Shown: piece after piece, positions 16,871 to 25,523 of the stretch
Layout: each line of letters opens with the position of its first letter
How positions within the stretch are numbered: position 1 is the first letter of the stretch
DNA from: Mediterraneibacter glycyrrhizinilyticus
GTDB lineage: Bacteria > Bacillota > Clostridia > Lachnospirales > Lachnospiraceae
DNA: 64,000 nucleotides
Reading direction: 5' to 3'
NCBI RefSeq assembly: GCF_015560805.1
Contig: NZ_JADMSO010000003.1
Coordinates: forward strand, 62,001-126,000
Program-made: the position numbers and the translations under genes
The notes under the pieces: generated by a model
Told to the model about the DNA's origin: nothing
Database searches by the model: none
What the model saw: only the letters and a program-made list of their open reading frames with translations

Positions 16871-17497
16871 ATGTGGAATTATGAAAAACGCTTACAGTAT
16901 CCCGTTAAAATCACACAGACAAATCCAAAGATCGCGCAGATCATCATCACGCAATTCGGCGGACCTGACGGCGAACTTGCCGCCTCTATGCGTTATCTGG
17001 CTCAAAGATATACAATGCCATATAACGAAGTCACCGGAACACTTACCGATATCGGCACGGAAGAATTAGCCCACCTCGAAATGATATGTGCGATCGTTCA
17101 TCAATTAACACGCAATCTGACACCGGAAGAAATCGAAAAATACGGTTTTGATAAATATTATGTTGACCATACGCTTGCCCTCTGGCCACAGGCTGCCAGC
17201 GGTGCACCTTGGACGGCAACCTATTTTCAATCCAAAGGAGATCCGATTACAGATCTTCATGAAGATATGGCTGCGGAACAAAAGGCCCGGACCACTTATG
17301 ATAATATCCTGCGGCTTGTGAAAGATCCTGAAATATGTGATCCGATCCGCTTCCTTAGAAAACGTGAGATCGTGCATTATCAGCGTTTTGGTGAAAGTTT
17401 GAGAATCGTACAGGAGCATCTCGACAGCAAAAACTTCTATGCGATCAACCCGGAATTTGACATTCGCCAAACCTGTGACTGCCCGCAGCATAAATAG
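16871..17497 (+). CDS. cotJC: spore coat protein CotJC, manganese-catalase-like
   Basis: 208 residues, full length. The ferritin-like dimanganese fold is visible: GGPDGELAASMRYLAQRY, the ligand motif GTEELAHLEMI with Glu and His, and later DMAAEQKARTTYDNILR with the second Glu set, then RFLRKREIVHYQRFGE. CotJC proteins resemble manganese catalases and may destroy peroxide at the spore surface. The gene is three bases after cotJB behind GGAAGGAGG, completing a tight cotJABC operon that ends with a hairpin terminator at 17521-17560. Confidence 0.93.
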   Translation: MWNYEKRLQYPVKITQTNPKIAQIIITQFGGPDGELAASMRYLAQRYTMPYNEVTGTLTDIGTEELAHLEMICAIVHQLTRNLTPEEIEKYGFDKYYVDHTLALWPQAASGAPWTATYFQSKGDPITDLHEDMAAEQKARTTYDNILRLVKDPEICDPIRFLRKREIVHYQRFGESLRIVQEHLDSKNFYAINPEFDIRQTCDCPQHK

Positions 17498-17520
17498 TAA
17501 AAAATCCGATAGAATATAGC

Positions 17521-17560
17521 AAAAGGCATGCCAAATTCCTATGAGGCATGCCTTTTCTTT
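17521..17560 (+). terminator. intrinsic terminator of cotJABC
   Basis: Perfect 12-bp stem, AAAAGGCATGCC and GGCATGCCTTTT, 12-base loop, T-rich tail. Confidence 0.9.
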
Positions 17561-17578
17561 AGGATAAAAAGATATTCT

Positions 17579-17624
17579 AGCGTCGGTGTACAAGGAGGCG
17601 TGTTTCCCCTTGCACATCGACGCT
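17579..17624. repeat. dispersed palindrome, copy 2 (compact form)
   Basis: AGCGTCGGTGTACAAGG meets CCCCTTGCACATCGACGCT across the centre AGGCGTGTTT. The stretch 17595-17628 (GAGGCGTGTTTCCCCTTG, then CACATCGACG and CTATTCT) matches the minus strand of the left end of the 48.76 kb composite copy, so the two are clearly related. It lies between the cotJ terminator and the tRNA gene. Confidence 0.75.
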
Positions 17625-17642
17625 ATTCTTAGTTTCCGAAAA

Positions 17643-17718
17643 TCGGGGTGACAGGATTCGAACCTGCGACCTCACGGCCCCCAGCCGTGCGCTCTAACCA
17701 AACTGAGCCACACCCCGA
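17643..17718 (-). tRNA. tRNA-Pro (GGG)
   Basis: 76 nt. On the minus strand the acceptor arms TCGGGGTG and CACCCCGA pair, the D arm has GCTCAGTTTGGTTAGAGC, the anticodon stem CACGG/CCGTG holds the loop CTGGGGG giving anticodon GGG, and the T arm reads GCAGGTTCGAATCCTGT. The CCA end is not encoded. It reads CCC and CCU codons. Confidence 0.95.
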
Positions 17719-17892
17719 TAACGAATTCATTATAACTGACATTTCAGAAAAAGTAAAGTTCCCGATTGAAAATCACCTGTAAACCTGAATTTCGAGCAAT
17801 TTCCTGATGTCCTCTTTTCTTTTTTTGTTTTATCAACTATAATAAAATAAATTATAGCGGTAGTGTACGAGAAAAAAGGAGTCGGACAAAAT

Positions 17893-18555
17893 ATGAATAA
17901 AGAAAGTAAAAAGGAAACATTTGCAGCGGATACATCGGGAAGAAGTGCGGCTGACTGGATCAGGGCGCTTCTTGCTTTGTTGTTTGGACTGGCAGTGGCG
18001 CATTTGGGAGTGACTTTATTTTTATTGTCCGATCTTGGAACCGATACATTTACCGTTTTTATACAGGGGCTTTCCAGAACGGTGCATTTAAGTGTCGGGA
18101 CCGTCCATGCGATCGTTCTCTGTATTTTGATGGTAGTCATGTTGATGACGACCAAGGGATATGTAAAGCCGGGAACCGTTGTGTGTGCGTTTTTAGGCGG
18201 ACCGATCATCGATCTGTTTACATGGATGCTGGGAGCGGGGATCAATGCGGATGCGGGAATGCCGATCCGGATCGGCAGTATGCTGGTCGGCTGTGTGGTT
18301 TTGGCGCTCGGGATGTCCATCGTGATCAACAGTAATGCAGGTACCGGTCCCAATGATCTGATCGCGATCATTTTATCGGATAAAATCCCGGCGGTGGAAT
18401 TCCGTTGGGTGCGTGTCGGATGTGACCTGTTTTTTGTTCTTCTCGGCTGTTTCCTCGGCGGAACTGTCGGGGCTGGGACGATCGTGGCAGTATTTTTGAC
18501 GGGACCTCTTGTACAGTTCTGGCTTCCGAAAACCAAACGATTCATGCCAAAATAG
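17893..18555 (+). CDS. YczE/YitT-type integral membrane protein
   Basis: 220 residues with six hydrophobic spans from residue 20 onward. The opening helix AHLGVTLFLLSDLGTDTFTVFIQGLS and the pattern GMSIVINSNAGTGPNDLIAIILSDKI are typical of the YczE/YyaS group of conserved bacterial membrane proteins. No transport or enzymatic role is firmly known for this group. ATG 17893 was chosen over an in-frame GTG at 17863 because AAAAGGAG (17874-17881) lies between them. It stands alone, divergent from the tRNA gene. Confidence 0.75.
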   Translation: MNKESKKETFAADTSGRSAADWIRALLALLFGLAVAHLGVTLFLLSDLGTDTFTVFIQGLSRTVHLSVGTVHAIVLCILMVVMLMTTKGYVKPGTVVCAFLGGPIIDLFTWMLGAGINADAGMPIRIGSMLVGCVVLALGMSIVINSNAGTGPNDLIAIILSDKIPAVEFRWVRVGCDLFFVLLGCFLGGTVGAGTIVAVFLTGPLVQFWLPKTKRFMPK

Positions 18556-18609
18556 TCTGCAGATAAACGGACGAAATAAAACAGACGTATTTAAAATACA
18601 TCGAAACCG

Positions 18610-18638
18610 TTGTTTTTAATCAGGAAAACAGATATAAT
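18610..18638 (+). promoter_or_regulatory. sigma-A promoter for asnB
   Basis: TTGTTT (18610-18615), 17-bp spacer, perfect TATAAT (18633-18638). It leaves a leader of about 140 bases before asnB. Confidence 0.75.
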
Positions 18639-18642
18639 ATAG

Positions 18643-18692
18643 GACAGGTTTTATTTCCCGGAGAATGTTATGGGAAGAGAACCTGCCTTTTT
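18643..18692 (+). promoter_or_regulatory. terminator-like hairpin in the asnB leader (possible attenuator)
   Basis: GACAGGTT with TTTCCC (18643-18659) pairs with GGGAA and AACCTGCC (18672-18687) around a central loop, followed at once by TTTTT (18688-18692). It starts right at the expected transcription start. A second possible stem, GTATCT with AGATAC, lies further down (18712-18742). No T-box consensus is present. The regulatory role is inferred from position only. Confidence 0.5.
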
Positions 18693-18787
18693 AGTACAAC
18701 AAAAGTGCTTTTCGTATCTGTGGAAATGATGGATTATTAGATACTGGGCACATGACAACGACTGATTATATGGAAAAGGAGTTTTTT

Positions 18788-20668
18788 ATGTGTGGATTTG
18801 CAGGATTTGTCGGCGAAGTTGAAAACAGGAATCAGGTGCTGACAGATATGATGAATACGATCGTGCATCGTGGACCTGACAGTGAGGGGAGATATGTGGA
18901 TGAAGATGCAGCGTTGGGATTTCGGCGTCTGAGTATTATTGATCTTTCGGAAGTCGGTGATCAGCCATTATATAATGAAGATAAAACGTTGGTTCTTGTG
19001 TTCAACGGTGAGATTTATAACTATCAGGAACTTCGGAAAGAGCTTGTGGAAGCGGGACATGTATTTGCGTCCAATACGGATTCCGAGACGCTTGTACACG
19101 GATTTGAAGAATGGGGCGAAAAACTCGTGGATCGTTTGCGTGGGATGTATGCATTTGCGATCTGGGATATAAAAAAGAAAAAATTATTTGCAGCCCGGGA
19201 CATTTTCGGGATCAAACCGCTTTATTTTGCGCAGATGAACCAGACGCTTCTGTTTGGTTCAGAGATTAAATCTTTTTTGGAGCATCCGAAATTTGATAAG
19301 ATTTTTAATGAGGATGCGCTGGGGAATTATCTTTCGTTTCAATTTGTGCCGTCTGATGAGACATTTTTTAAGGGAGTGTTCTGCCTGCAGCCGGGACATT
19401 ATTTTACCTATGAAAACGGGAAAATGGAGATCACGCGATATTTCGAGCCTGAGTTTACCGGGGATAGTACAAAAAGTTTCGAGGAAGTTGTGGACGAGAT
19501 CGAAAAGGTGATGAAAGAATCGGTTGAGATGCACAAGATCAGCGATGTGGAAGTTGCGTCTTATCTTTCAAGTGGTGTGGATTCCAGTTATCTGACATAT
19601 TTAGGACAGGTCGATCATACGTTTACTGTGGGATTTGAAGAGGGAAAATATAGCGAGATACAGGATGCGAAAGAATTTGCGGAGAGTATCCGGATGCAGA
19701 ATGATGCGAAAGTGATCACACCGGAAGAATATTGGGCAAGTCTGTCGGATGTACAGTATTATATGGATGAACCGGTGGCGGATCCGGCGGCGGTCGCACT
19801 TTATTTTTTGAGCAGGGAAGCGGCGAAGAAAGTAAAAGTCGTGCTGTCGGGAGAGGGTTCGGATGAATTGTTCGGCGGCTATAATATTTACTGTGAACCG
19901 CTCCAGCATACCGGATTTGATAAGATCCCGATGGGGATCCGGAGAATGCTCGGGAAGTTTGCGGAATACTGTCTGCCGAGAGGGATGAAAGGCAGAGGTT
20001 TCCTGATGCGTCACGGTAAGACATTGGAAGAACGATATTTTGCAAATGCGACGAATATTTTTACGGAACGTGAGGCAAACCGGATTCTGAAAAGAGGATG
20101 TGAGCCGGGAATCCAAAAACTGACAAAGCCGTTGTACGATCGGGTAAAAGGGAAAGATCCGGTGACAAAGATGCAGTATGTGGATATGCATCTCTGGCTG
20201 GTGCATGATATCCTGATGAAAGGCGACAAGATGGGAATGGCCAATTCGCTGGAAGTGCGCGTGCCGTTCCTGGATAAAAAAGTACTGGAACTGGCGGAAA
20301 CACTGCCGCTGGACTATAAAGTACGCGCGCCGAAGACGAAGGTGGCGCTTCGGGGAGCTGCGGAGCGCGTGATCCGAAGCAAAACGGCGGAAAAGAAAAA
20401 GCTGGGATTTCCGATTCCGATCCGTGTATGGCTTCGGGAGGAAAAGTATTATCAGATCGTGAAAAAAATGTTCACATCGGAGGCGGCGAAGCAATACTTT
20501 AATACGGAGCTGCTTGTGAAAATGCTTGATGACCATAAAAACGGGAAGAATTCCAATGAGAAAACAGACAACAGCCGGAAGATCTGGGCAGTCTATATCT
20601 TCCTTGTATGGTATGACCGGTTTTTCGGGCATGGAAAGCCGGTACATCCGAATGCGGCTGTGAAGTAG
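18788..20668 (+). CDS. asnB: asparagine synthetase, glutamine-hydrolysing
   Basis: 626 residues. Start ATG 18788 is fixed by the catalytic Cys2 (MCGFAGFVG) and AAAAGGAG (18776-18783); an upstream in-frame ATG would bury that Cys. Residues 2-210 are the class II glutamine amidotransferase domain with IVHRGPDSEG, FNGEIYNYQEL and FASNTDSETLVHGFEEWG. Residues 240-600 are the synthetase domain with the PP-loop SYLSSGVDSSYLTYL and LSGEGSDELFGGY. It makes asparagine from aspartate, glutamine and ATP; in Gram-positives related enzymes can amidate wall precursors. The leader hairpin suggests attenuation. A SEDS wall gene follows 22 bases later, so the two may be co-transcribed. Confidence 0.93.
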   Translation: MCGFAGFVGEVENRNQVLTDMMNTIVHRGPDSEGRYVDEDAALGFRRLSIIDLSEVGDQPLYNEDKTLVLVFNGEIYNYQELRKELVEAGHVFASNTDSETLVHGFEEWGEKLVDRLRGMYAFAIWDIKKKKLFAARDIFGIKPLYFAQMNQTLLFGSEIKSFLEHPKFDKIFNEDALGNYLSFQFVPSDETFFKGVFCLQPGHYFTYENGKMEITRYFEPEFTGDSTKSFEEVVDEIEKVMKESVEMHKISDVEVASYLSSGVDSSYLTYLGQVDHTFTVGFEEGKYSEIQDAKEFAESIRMQNDAKVITPEEYWASLSDVQYYMDEPVADPAAVALYFLSREAAKKVKVVLSGEGSDELFGGYNIYCEPLQHTGFDKIPMGIRRMLGKFAEYCLPRGMKGRGFLMRHGKTLEERYFANATNIFTEREANRILKRGCEPGIQKLTKPLYDRVKGKDPVTKMQYVDMHLWLVHDILMKGDKMGMANSLEVRVPFLDKKVLELAETLPLDYKVRAPKTKVALRGAAERVIRSKTAEKKKLGFPIPIRVWLREEKYYQIVKKMFTSEAAKQYFNTELLVKMLDDHKNGKNSNEKTDNSRKIWAVYIFLVWYDRFFGHGKPVHPNAAVK

Positions 20669-20690
20669 GCAAACGGACAGGGGAGATTCT

Positions 20691-21950
20691 ATGAGAAGCA
20701 GAACAGTGCAGCCGATTCAGCGGCGTGCAAATAAAAGAGACGGCAGGGAGGAAAAGAAGCGGAGAAAGAAAAGATCGGGACTGGACAAAATATTTATCAG
20801 AGGAAATACACAATATTTTGATTTTGACCTGCTGCTCGTGATCATCTTTTTGATGTGTTTTGGTCTTGTCATGCTGTACAGTACAAGTGCTTACAGCGCA
20901 CAGGCAGATTTTAACAATGACATGTTTTATTTTTCAAAACAGGCGTTTATCGGAGTGGTGAGTTTCGGCGTGATGCTTCTGGTGTCACGGATCGATTATC
21001 ACTTTTACGGAGCATTTTCCTTTGAAATTTTTGTGTTTGCAATGATCATGATGGGATTGGTGCAGACGCCTTTGGGAGTGACGATCTATGGGGCGAGGCG
21101 GTGGATCCAGCTTCCGTTTAACATGACACTGCAGCCGTCGGAGATCACAAAGATCGCGGTGATCCTGTTTATCTCCTATGAATTATGCCGTATGGGAAAT
21201 AAAGTACAGACGAAAGACGGTACGATACGTATTTTTATGTTTGGCATCATGGCGGCGCTCGGTGTTTTTGTGCTGACAGATAATTTAAGTACGGCGGTGA
21301 TCGTTATGGCGATCACCTGTGTGCTGTATTTTGTTGTTCATCCGAAGCTGAAACCTTTTTTGGCGATCATTGCGGCGGGAGCGGTTCTGGTTGTGATCGG
21401 CGTACAGATTTTGGCGATGACGGCGCTCAACAGTGATGACTTCCGAATCCGACGTATCGTTACATGGCTGGATCCGGAAAATCATTCGGACACAGGTGGA
21501 TTTCAGGTAATGCAGGGGCTGTATGCGATCGGATCCGGCGGTTTTTTCGGAAAGGGTCTGGGAAACAGTACCCAGAAGCTGGGTGTGATCCCCGAAGTGC
21601 AAAATGATATGATCCTCTCGATCGTCTGTGAAGAATTAGGCGTGTTCGGAGCGATCGTGATCCTTTTGCTTTTTGGTCTTTTGCTTTATCGTCTGATGTT
21701 TATTGCAAGAAATGCTCCGGATCTGTATGGATCGCTTTTGGCAACCGGAATATTTGCCCATATTGCACTTCAAGTCGTATTGAATATCTCGGTTGTGACA
21801 AACCTGATCCCAACGACGGGAGTGACACTTCCGTTTATCAGTTATGGGGGTACTTCCATTTTGTTTCTGATGTCGGAGATGGGAATTGCATTGGGTGTAT
21901 CGAGGAAGATCAAACTCCAAGGCATGGAAAAAAACTCTTTTCAGAAATAA
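20691..21950 (+). CDS. SEDS peptidoglycan polymerase, FtsW/RodA family (first copy)
   Basis: 419 residues: a highly basic N-terminal tail (1-40, RRANKRDGREEKKRRKKR) and about ten membrane spans. Family motifs are present: LVMLYSTSAYS, RRWIQLPF..LQPSEITKIA, the outer-loop KLGVIPEVQNDMI with the Asp that is catalytic in FtsW/RodA, and NLIPTTGVTLPFISYGGTS. SEDS proteins polymerise lipid II glycan chains together with a class B PBP. It lies apart from the division cluster, which has its own SEDS gene at 31804, so RodA-like elongation or a second FtsW are both possible. The translation start follows AGGGGAG. Confidence 0.88.
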   Translation: MRSRTVQPIQRRANKRDGREEKKRRKKRSGLDKIFIRGNTQYFDFDLLLVIIFLMCFGLVMLYSTSAYSAQADFNNDMFYFSKQAFIGVVSFGVMLLVSRIDYHFYGAFSFEIFVFAMIMMGLVQTPLGVTIYGARRWIQLPFNMTLQPSEITKIAVILFISYELCRMGNKVQTKDGTIRIFMFGIMAALGVFVLTDNLSTAVIVMAITCVLYFVVHPKLKPFLAIIAAGAVLVVIGVQILAMTALNSDDFRIRRIVTWLDPENHSDTGGFQVMQGLYAIGSGGFFGKGLGNSTQKLGVIPEVQNDMILSIVCEELGVFGAIVILLLFGLLLYRLMFIARNAPDLYGSLLATGIFAHIALQVVLNISVVTNLIPTTGVTLPFISYGGTSILFLMSEMGIALGVSRKIKLQGMEKNSFQK

Positions 21951-22035
21951 AAAAGTATGGTATATTTGTATGCGGTATTAAAAACTACATGAAATAGAAG
22001 TGTACTATATTATATATGGTTTTGGAGGTAAGGAT

Positions 22036-22875
22036 ATGGAATATAAAATCGTTTTGGACAGCTGCGGAGAATTGACACCGGAGATGAAAGCGACAGGCAT
22101 ATTTGAATCTGTTGCACTCAGCATGCAGGTGGGAGAGGAAACGATCGTGGATGACGCCGGATTCGATCAGGCAGATTTTTTGAAAAAAGTAGCGGCATGC
22201 AGTGAATGTCTGAAATCTTCCTGTCCGTCGCCGGAACGATATATGGAGAGTTATTCCGGAGATGCGAAGCGGGTTTACGTCGTTACACTTTCCGCGGAAT
22301 TAAGCGGATCTTATAACAGTGCGGAGCTTGGGAAGAATTTGTATGCGGAAGAGTATGGAGATAAGGACATATATATCTTTAATTCCAGATCCGCATCCGT
22401 GGGGGAAACCTTGATCGCATTGAAGATCCGGGAATGTGAAGAGGCGGGAATGTCGTTTGAGAAAGTCATTGAAACCGTGGAGGAATATATCGAAACACAG
22501 AATACGTATTTTGTGTTGGAAGATCTGGATACGCTGCGGAAGAATGGAAGACTTACCGGCATCAAATCACTGGTTGCGGGGGCTCTGAACATCAAACCTG
22601 TCATGGGAGCGACTCCGGAGGGGACGATCCGGCAGATCGGACAGGCGAGAGGCATGAAGCGCGCACTGGCAAGGATGGTAGAACAGGTGGCGGCAGATGC
22701 CGAGAATACAAAGACCAAGATTCTTGCCATCGCACATTGTAACTGCAGGGAGCGGGCATTGGATATCGAGCGGCAGCTTCTTGCAAAGATGGAAGTGAAA
22801 TCCAGCTTTATTGTGGATACGGCGGGAATCAGTACGATGTACGCCAATGACGGCGGCATCATCGTTGTGATCTAG
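22036..22875 (+). CDS. DegV family fatty-acid-binding protein
   Basis: 279 residues from ATG 22036 behind TTGGAGGTAAGG. DegV features: KIVLDSCGELTPEM, YVVTLSAELSGSYNSAEL, DIYIFNSRSASVGETLIALKI, FVLEDLDTLRKNGRL and GALNIKPVMG. Family members bind one fatty acid and can act as FakB partners of a fatty-acid kinase that feeds phospholipid synthesis; no fakA lies in this window. The 78-residue membrane protein follows 12 bases downstream. Confidence 0.9.
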   Translation: MEYKIVLDSCGELTPEMKATGIFESVALSMQVGEETIVDDAGFDQADFLKKVAACSECLKSSCPSPERYMESYSGDAKRVYVVTLSAELSGSYNSAELGKNLYAEEYGDKDIYIFNSRSASVGETLIALKIRECEEAGMSFEKVIETVEEYIETQNTYFVLEDLDTLRKNGRLTGIKSLVAGALNIKPVMGATPEGTIRQIGQARGMKRALARMVEQVAADAENTKTKILAIAHCNCRERALDIERQLLAKMEVKSSFIVDTAGISTMYANDGGIIVVI

Positions 22876-22887
22876 GAGGAAAAGAAG

Positions 22888-23124
22888 ATGAGTCAGGAAA
22901 AGGTAGAACGTTATAAAAAAGAAAAAGCAAATCGGAAACAGGCGATGAAAAAGCAGCGTATCATGAATGTGATGCGGAAATGTGTCCTCTCGCTTGCGGC
23001 GCTTGCGCTTGTTGGATGGCTTGGATATTCGGCGTATGATACTTATACTGCAAACCAGGAGCGGGAAGTAGTGGCTGTAAACTATGACGCGCTGAATACT
23101 TATCTGGGCGGATTGGCAGAATAG
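22888..23124 (+). CDS. small single-span membrane protein, unknown
   Basis: 78 residues. The first 35 are strongly basic (KVERYKKEKANRKQAMKKQRIM). One span, VLSLAALALVGWLGYSAYDTY, follows, then about 25 residues ending VNYDALNTYLGGLAE. A cytoplasmic basic tail with one span is predicted. I recognise no family. AGGAGGAAAAG precedes the ATG. It is in line with the DegV gene and followed by a terminator. Confidence 0.75.
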   Translation: MSQEKVERYKKEKANRKQAMKKQRIMNVMRKCVLSLAALALVGWLGYSAYDTYTANQEREVVAVNYDALNTYLGGLAE

Positions 23125-23198
23125 AAGATGTTAATGTCAGTGGAAAAAGGATCTGAGTGCTTTGTCCACGGAGACCATTATAACAAATAGAAGAAATA

Positions 23199-23252
23199 AA
23201 AACGATACGTACCGGTGGGAAATGCTCCTGCCGGGAACGTATCGTTTTTTTT
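23199..23252 (+). terminator. intrinsic terminator before the division cluster
   Basis: AAAACGATACGT..CCGG and CCGGGAACGTATCGTTTT pair, followed by eight T. It separates the DegV unit from the mraZ promoter. Confidence 0.9.
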
Positions 23253-23328
23253 GTATAGGGAAATCATTGCGTTTACAAAAGAAAGTGAATACTTTTCTGT
23301 GAAAATTCTGAAAACAGAGAAAAAGTGC

Positions 23329-23410
23329 TTGAAAAAGGGAAAAAGGTGGGGTACAATGGTTTCAAGTGGTAGGAAGTGGTGAATTGTGGAATAAAGTGGG
23401 GAGAAAGTGG
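23329..23410 (+). promoter_or_regulatory. mraZ promoter with MraZ-box array
   Basis: TTGAAA (23329-23334), 17-bp spacer, TACAAT (23352-23357). GTGG cores, the heart of the MraZ recognition repeat, occur at 23346, 23366, 23376, 23386, 23396 and 23407, with a degenerate ATGG at 23356. They are spaced 10, 10, 10, 10, 10 and 11 bp. The array starts in the spacer and runs past the start site, so MraZ bound here should autorepress the cluster. Confidence 0.88.
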
Positions 23411-23437
23411 GACCCACTTGTTACAAAGGAGTTCTGA

Positions 23438-23875
23438 ATGTTACTAGGGGAGTTTAATCACAGCATTGATGAAAAAGGCCGTTTGATTATTCCAGCCAAG
23501 TTACGGGACGATCTGGGAGACAGTTTCGTGATCTGTAACGGACTGGAGGGCTGTTTGTTTGTGTATTCCCAGGAAGAATGGAGCAAATTTGTCGCAGAAC
23601 TGGAAACCTTGCCACGCATGAATAAAGACGCCAGAATATTCAAACGTTATTTCTTTGGAAGCGCTTCAGAAGGAACATTTGATAAACAGGGGAGAGTAAA
23701 TGTTCCGGCATCACTTCGGAAAGCGGCACATCTTGAAAAGGACGTTGTCCTTGTGGGAGTTCAGGATCGTGTGGAAATCTGGGATAAAGAGCTTTGGGAA
23801 GAAAAGAGCATGGTCAGCGAAGAAGATCTGGATGCAATTGCAGAACGTATGGAAGCGATCGGTATTCGCATCTGA
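23438..23875 (+). CDS. mraZ: division/cell-wall cluster regulator MraZ
   Basis: 145 residues, full length. Two AbrB-like halves: GEFNHSIDEKGRLIIPAKLRDDLGDSF and GTFDKQGRVNVPASLRKAAHLEKDV, each with the DxxGR signature. MraZ forms a ring that binds tandem GTGG repeats upstream of its own gene; such an array lies just upstream. It has AAAGGAG before ATG 23438 and is the first gene of the dcw cluster. Confidence 0.97.
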   Translation: MLLGEFNHSIDEKGRLIIPAKLRDDLGDSFVICNGLEGCLFVYSQEEWSKFVAELETLPRMNKDARIFKRYFFGSASEGTFDKQGRVNVPASLRKAAHLEKDVVLVGVQDRVEIWDKELWEEKSMVSEEDLDAIAERMEAIGIRI

Positions 23876-23930
23876 TCCGGCAGCAAAAAAGATTTCCGGA
23901 ATTTTTTGCAGAACATGAACGGAGGAACAT

Positions 23931-24890
23931 ATGGCATTTCAGCACACATCAGTATTACTGGAAGAGACGATTGACGGTCTGGCAGTGAAGCCGGACGGGA
24001 TTTATGTTGATGCAACACTTGGCGGAGGCGGACACGCTTTCGAAGTGTGCAGCCGTTTAAACGGCAACGGGAGATTTATAGGGATAGACCAGGATGCTGC
24101 GGCGATCGAAGCTGCGGGAGAACGGTTGAAAGACTTCGGGGAGAAAGTTACGATAATCCGGAGCAATTATCGTGAACTGAAGTCAGTACTTCGCTCCATA
24201 GGGGTTGAGAAAGTCGATGGGATCGTGCTTGATCTGGGCGTATCATCTTATCAGTTGGATACGGCAGAGCGGGGATTCTCCTATCGCGCAGATGCATCCT
24301 TGGATATGCGGATGGATCAGAGACAGCAGACAACGGCAAAAGATATTGTCAACACATACAGTGAAACAGAGCTGTACCGGGTGATCCGGGATTATGGGGA
24401 AGACAAGTTTGCGAAAAACATTGCAAAGCATATTGTGATGGAACGTGAAAAGAATCCCATTGAGACTACGGGACAGCTGAATGAAGTGATCAGGAGAGCG
24501 ATTCCGATGAAGTTCCAGAAGAACGGAGGACATCCGTCGAAGAGGACGTTTCAGGCAATTCGGATTGAATTGAATCGGGAGCTGGAAGTTTTGAGGGAAT
24601 CGTTGGATGAGATGATCGATATGCTGAATCCGGGAGGAAGGATCTGCATTATCACATTTCACTCTCTGGAGGACAGGATCGTGAAGAGCGCATTTCGGAA
24701 AAATGAAGATCCGTGTACCTGTCCGAGTCATTTCCCGGTCTGCGTCTGTGGAAATGTTTCAAAAGGAAAAGTAATCACAAGAAAACCAATTCTTCCAGGG
24801 GAGGAAGAACTGGAAAACAACAGCCGTTCCAAGAGCGCGAAACTTCGGATTTTCGAGCGGTGCGGGGACGGAAAAGGGAGTCAGAAATAG
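23931..24890 (+). CDS. rsmH: 16S rRNA (cytosine1402-N4)-methyltransferase RsmH
   Basis: 319 residues. SAM-binding motif [15 protein letters not shown] near residue 25, [14 protein letters not shown] near 105, [15 protein letters not shown], and the C-terminal [12 protein letters not shown]. It methylates C1402 of 16S rRNA in the decoding centre. It is conserved second in dcw clusters after mraZ, as here. GGAGGAACAT gives a good start. Confidence 0.97.
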   Translation: MAFQHTSVLLEETIDGLAVKPDGIYVDATLGGGGHAFEVCSRLNGNGRFIGIDQDAAAIEAAGERLKDFGEKVTIIRSNYRELKSVLRSIGVEKVDGIVLDLGVSSYQLDTAERGFSYRADASLDMRMDQRQQTTAKDIVNTYSETELYRVIRDYGEDKFAKNIAKHIVMEREKNPIETTGQLNEVIRRAIPMKFQKNGGHPSKRTFQAIRIELNRELEVLRESLDEMIDMLNPGGRICIITFHSLEDRIVKSAFRKNEDPCTCPSHFPVCVCGNVSKGKVITRKPILPGEEELENNSRSKSAKLRIFERCGDGKGSQK

Positions 24891-24940
24891 ATCTGTCAGG
24901 AAGGGGAGAGCCTGACAGAACAGAAAGGGGCAGATGAATC

Positions 24941-25513
24941 ATGGCAGGAAGACGCACGGCATCATATAGAACAGATCACGGAAGATATACAGGCAGAGAT
25001 TCTCAGACGCGAGCCGGCAGAAATATGGCGGGCAGTTCGTTTTATGTGTATGGAAGTGCGGTTCCGAAACAGGAGGCACTGCCGGAAAGAGGAAAAGAAG
25101 AAAGACCGGTATGGAAACAGACAAGCAGTCAGGTGAAAAAGAACCGGAACCGGGCGCTTGGGATCAATATGGCTTACGCGGTGTTTCTGAGTGCAGCAGC
25201 GGTTTTAGCTGTTTTTATTTGTGTTTTTTATTTACGGCTTCAGTCGGATATCGTAAACAGTGCGGAGACAGTCACGGCACTTCAGGAAGAACTGAATGTA
25301 CTAACGGAAGAGAATGATACGGCATACCAGGCGGCAGAAGATTCCGTCGATCTGGAAGAAGTACGCCGCAGAGCAGTCAATGATCTTGGCATGGTATATG
25401 CGGCACAGGGGAGCGTAGTGGAGTATGAAAGTCCGGCAGAAGACTATGTGAAGCAGTACAATGAAATACCGGAGAGCGGCATTTTGGCGAAATCCGGTGA
25501 TGCAGATCAGTAA
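24941..25513 (+). CDS. ftsL: FtsL-like division protein
   Basis: 190 residues. A basic, disordered cytoplasmic part (1-75) leads to a single span (MAYAVFLSAAAVLAVFICVFYL, about 78-100), then an outer coiled coil (QSDIVNSAETVTALQEELNVLTEEND) and DLEEVRRRAVNDLGMVYA, the FtsL/DivIC end motif. FtsL bridges FtsQ/DivIB and the FtsW-FtsI synthase. Sequence conservation is always weak in this family, so the call rests on topology and position between rsmH and the PBP gene. The acidic tail after 150 is longer than usual. Confidence 0.85.
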   Translation: MAGRRTASYRTDHGRYTGRDSQTRAGRNMAGSSFYVYGSAVPKQEALPERGKEERPVWKQTSSQVKKNRNRALGINMAYAVFLSAAAVLAVFICVFYLRLQSDIVNSAETVTALQEELNVLTEENDTAYQAAEDSVDLEEVRRRAVNDLGMVYAAQGSVVEYESPAEDYVKQYNEIPESGILAKSGDADQ

Positions 25514-25523
25514 GGATTGAATC

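Noticed and set aside
17579-17718. Palindrome next to tRNA-Pro as an integrase attachment site
   Set aside because: No second copy of the tRNA end is seen, and the recombinase lies 8 kb away on the far side of conserved genes.
19601-20647. 348-codon minus-strand frame inside asnB
   Set aside because: asnB is intact with all catalytic motifs on the plus strand; the opposite frame has no recognisable domain and a His/Arg/Phe bias typical of antisense shadows.
23346-23410. CRISPR-like short repeat array
   Set aside because: The repeats are 4-6 bp GTGG cores at 10-bp spacing directly on the mraZ promoter, which is the known MraZ operator layout.
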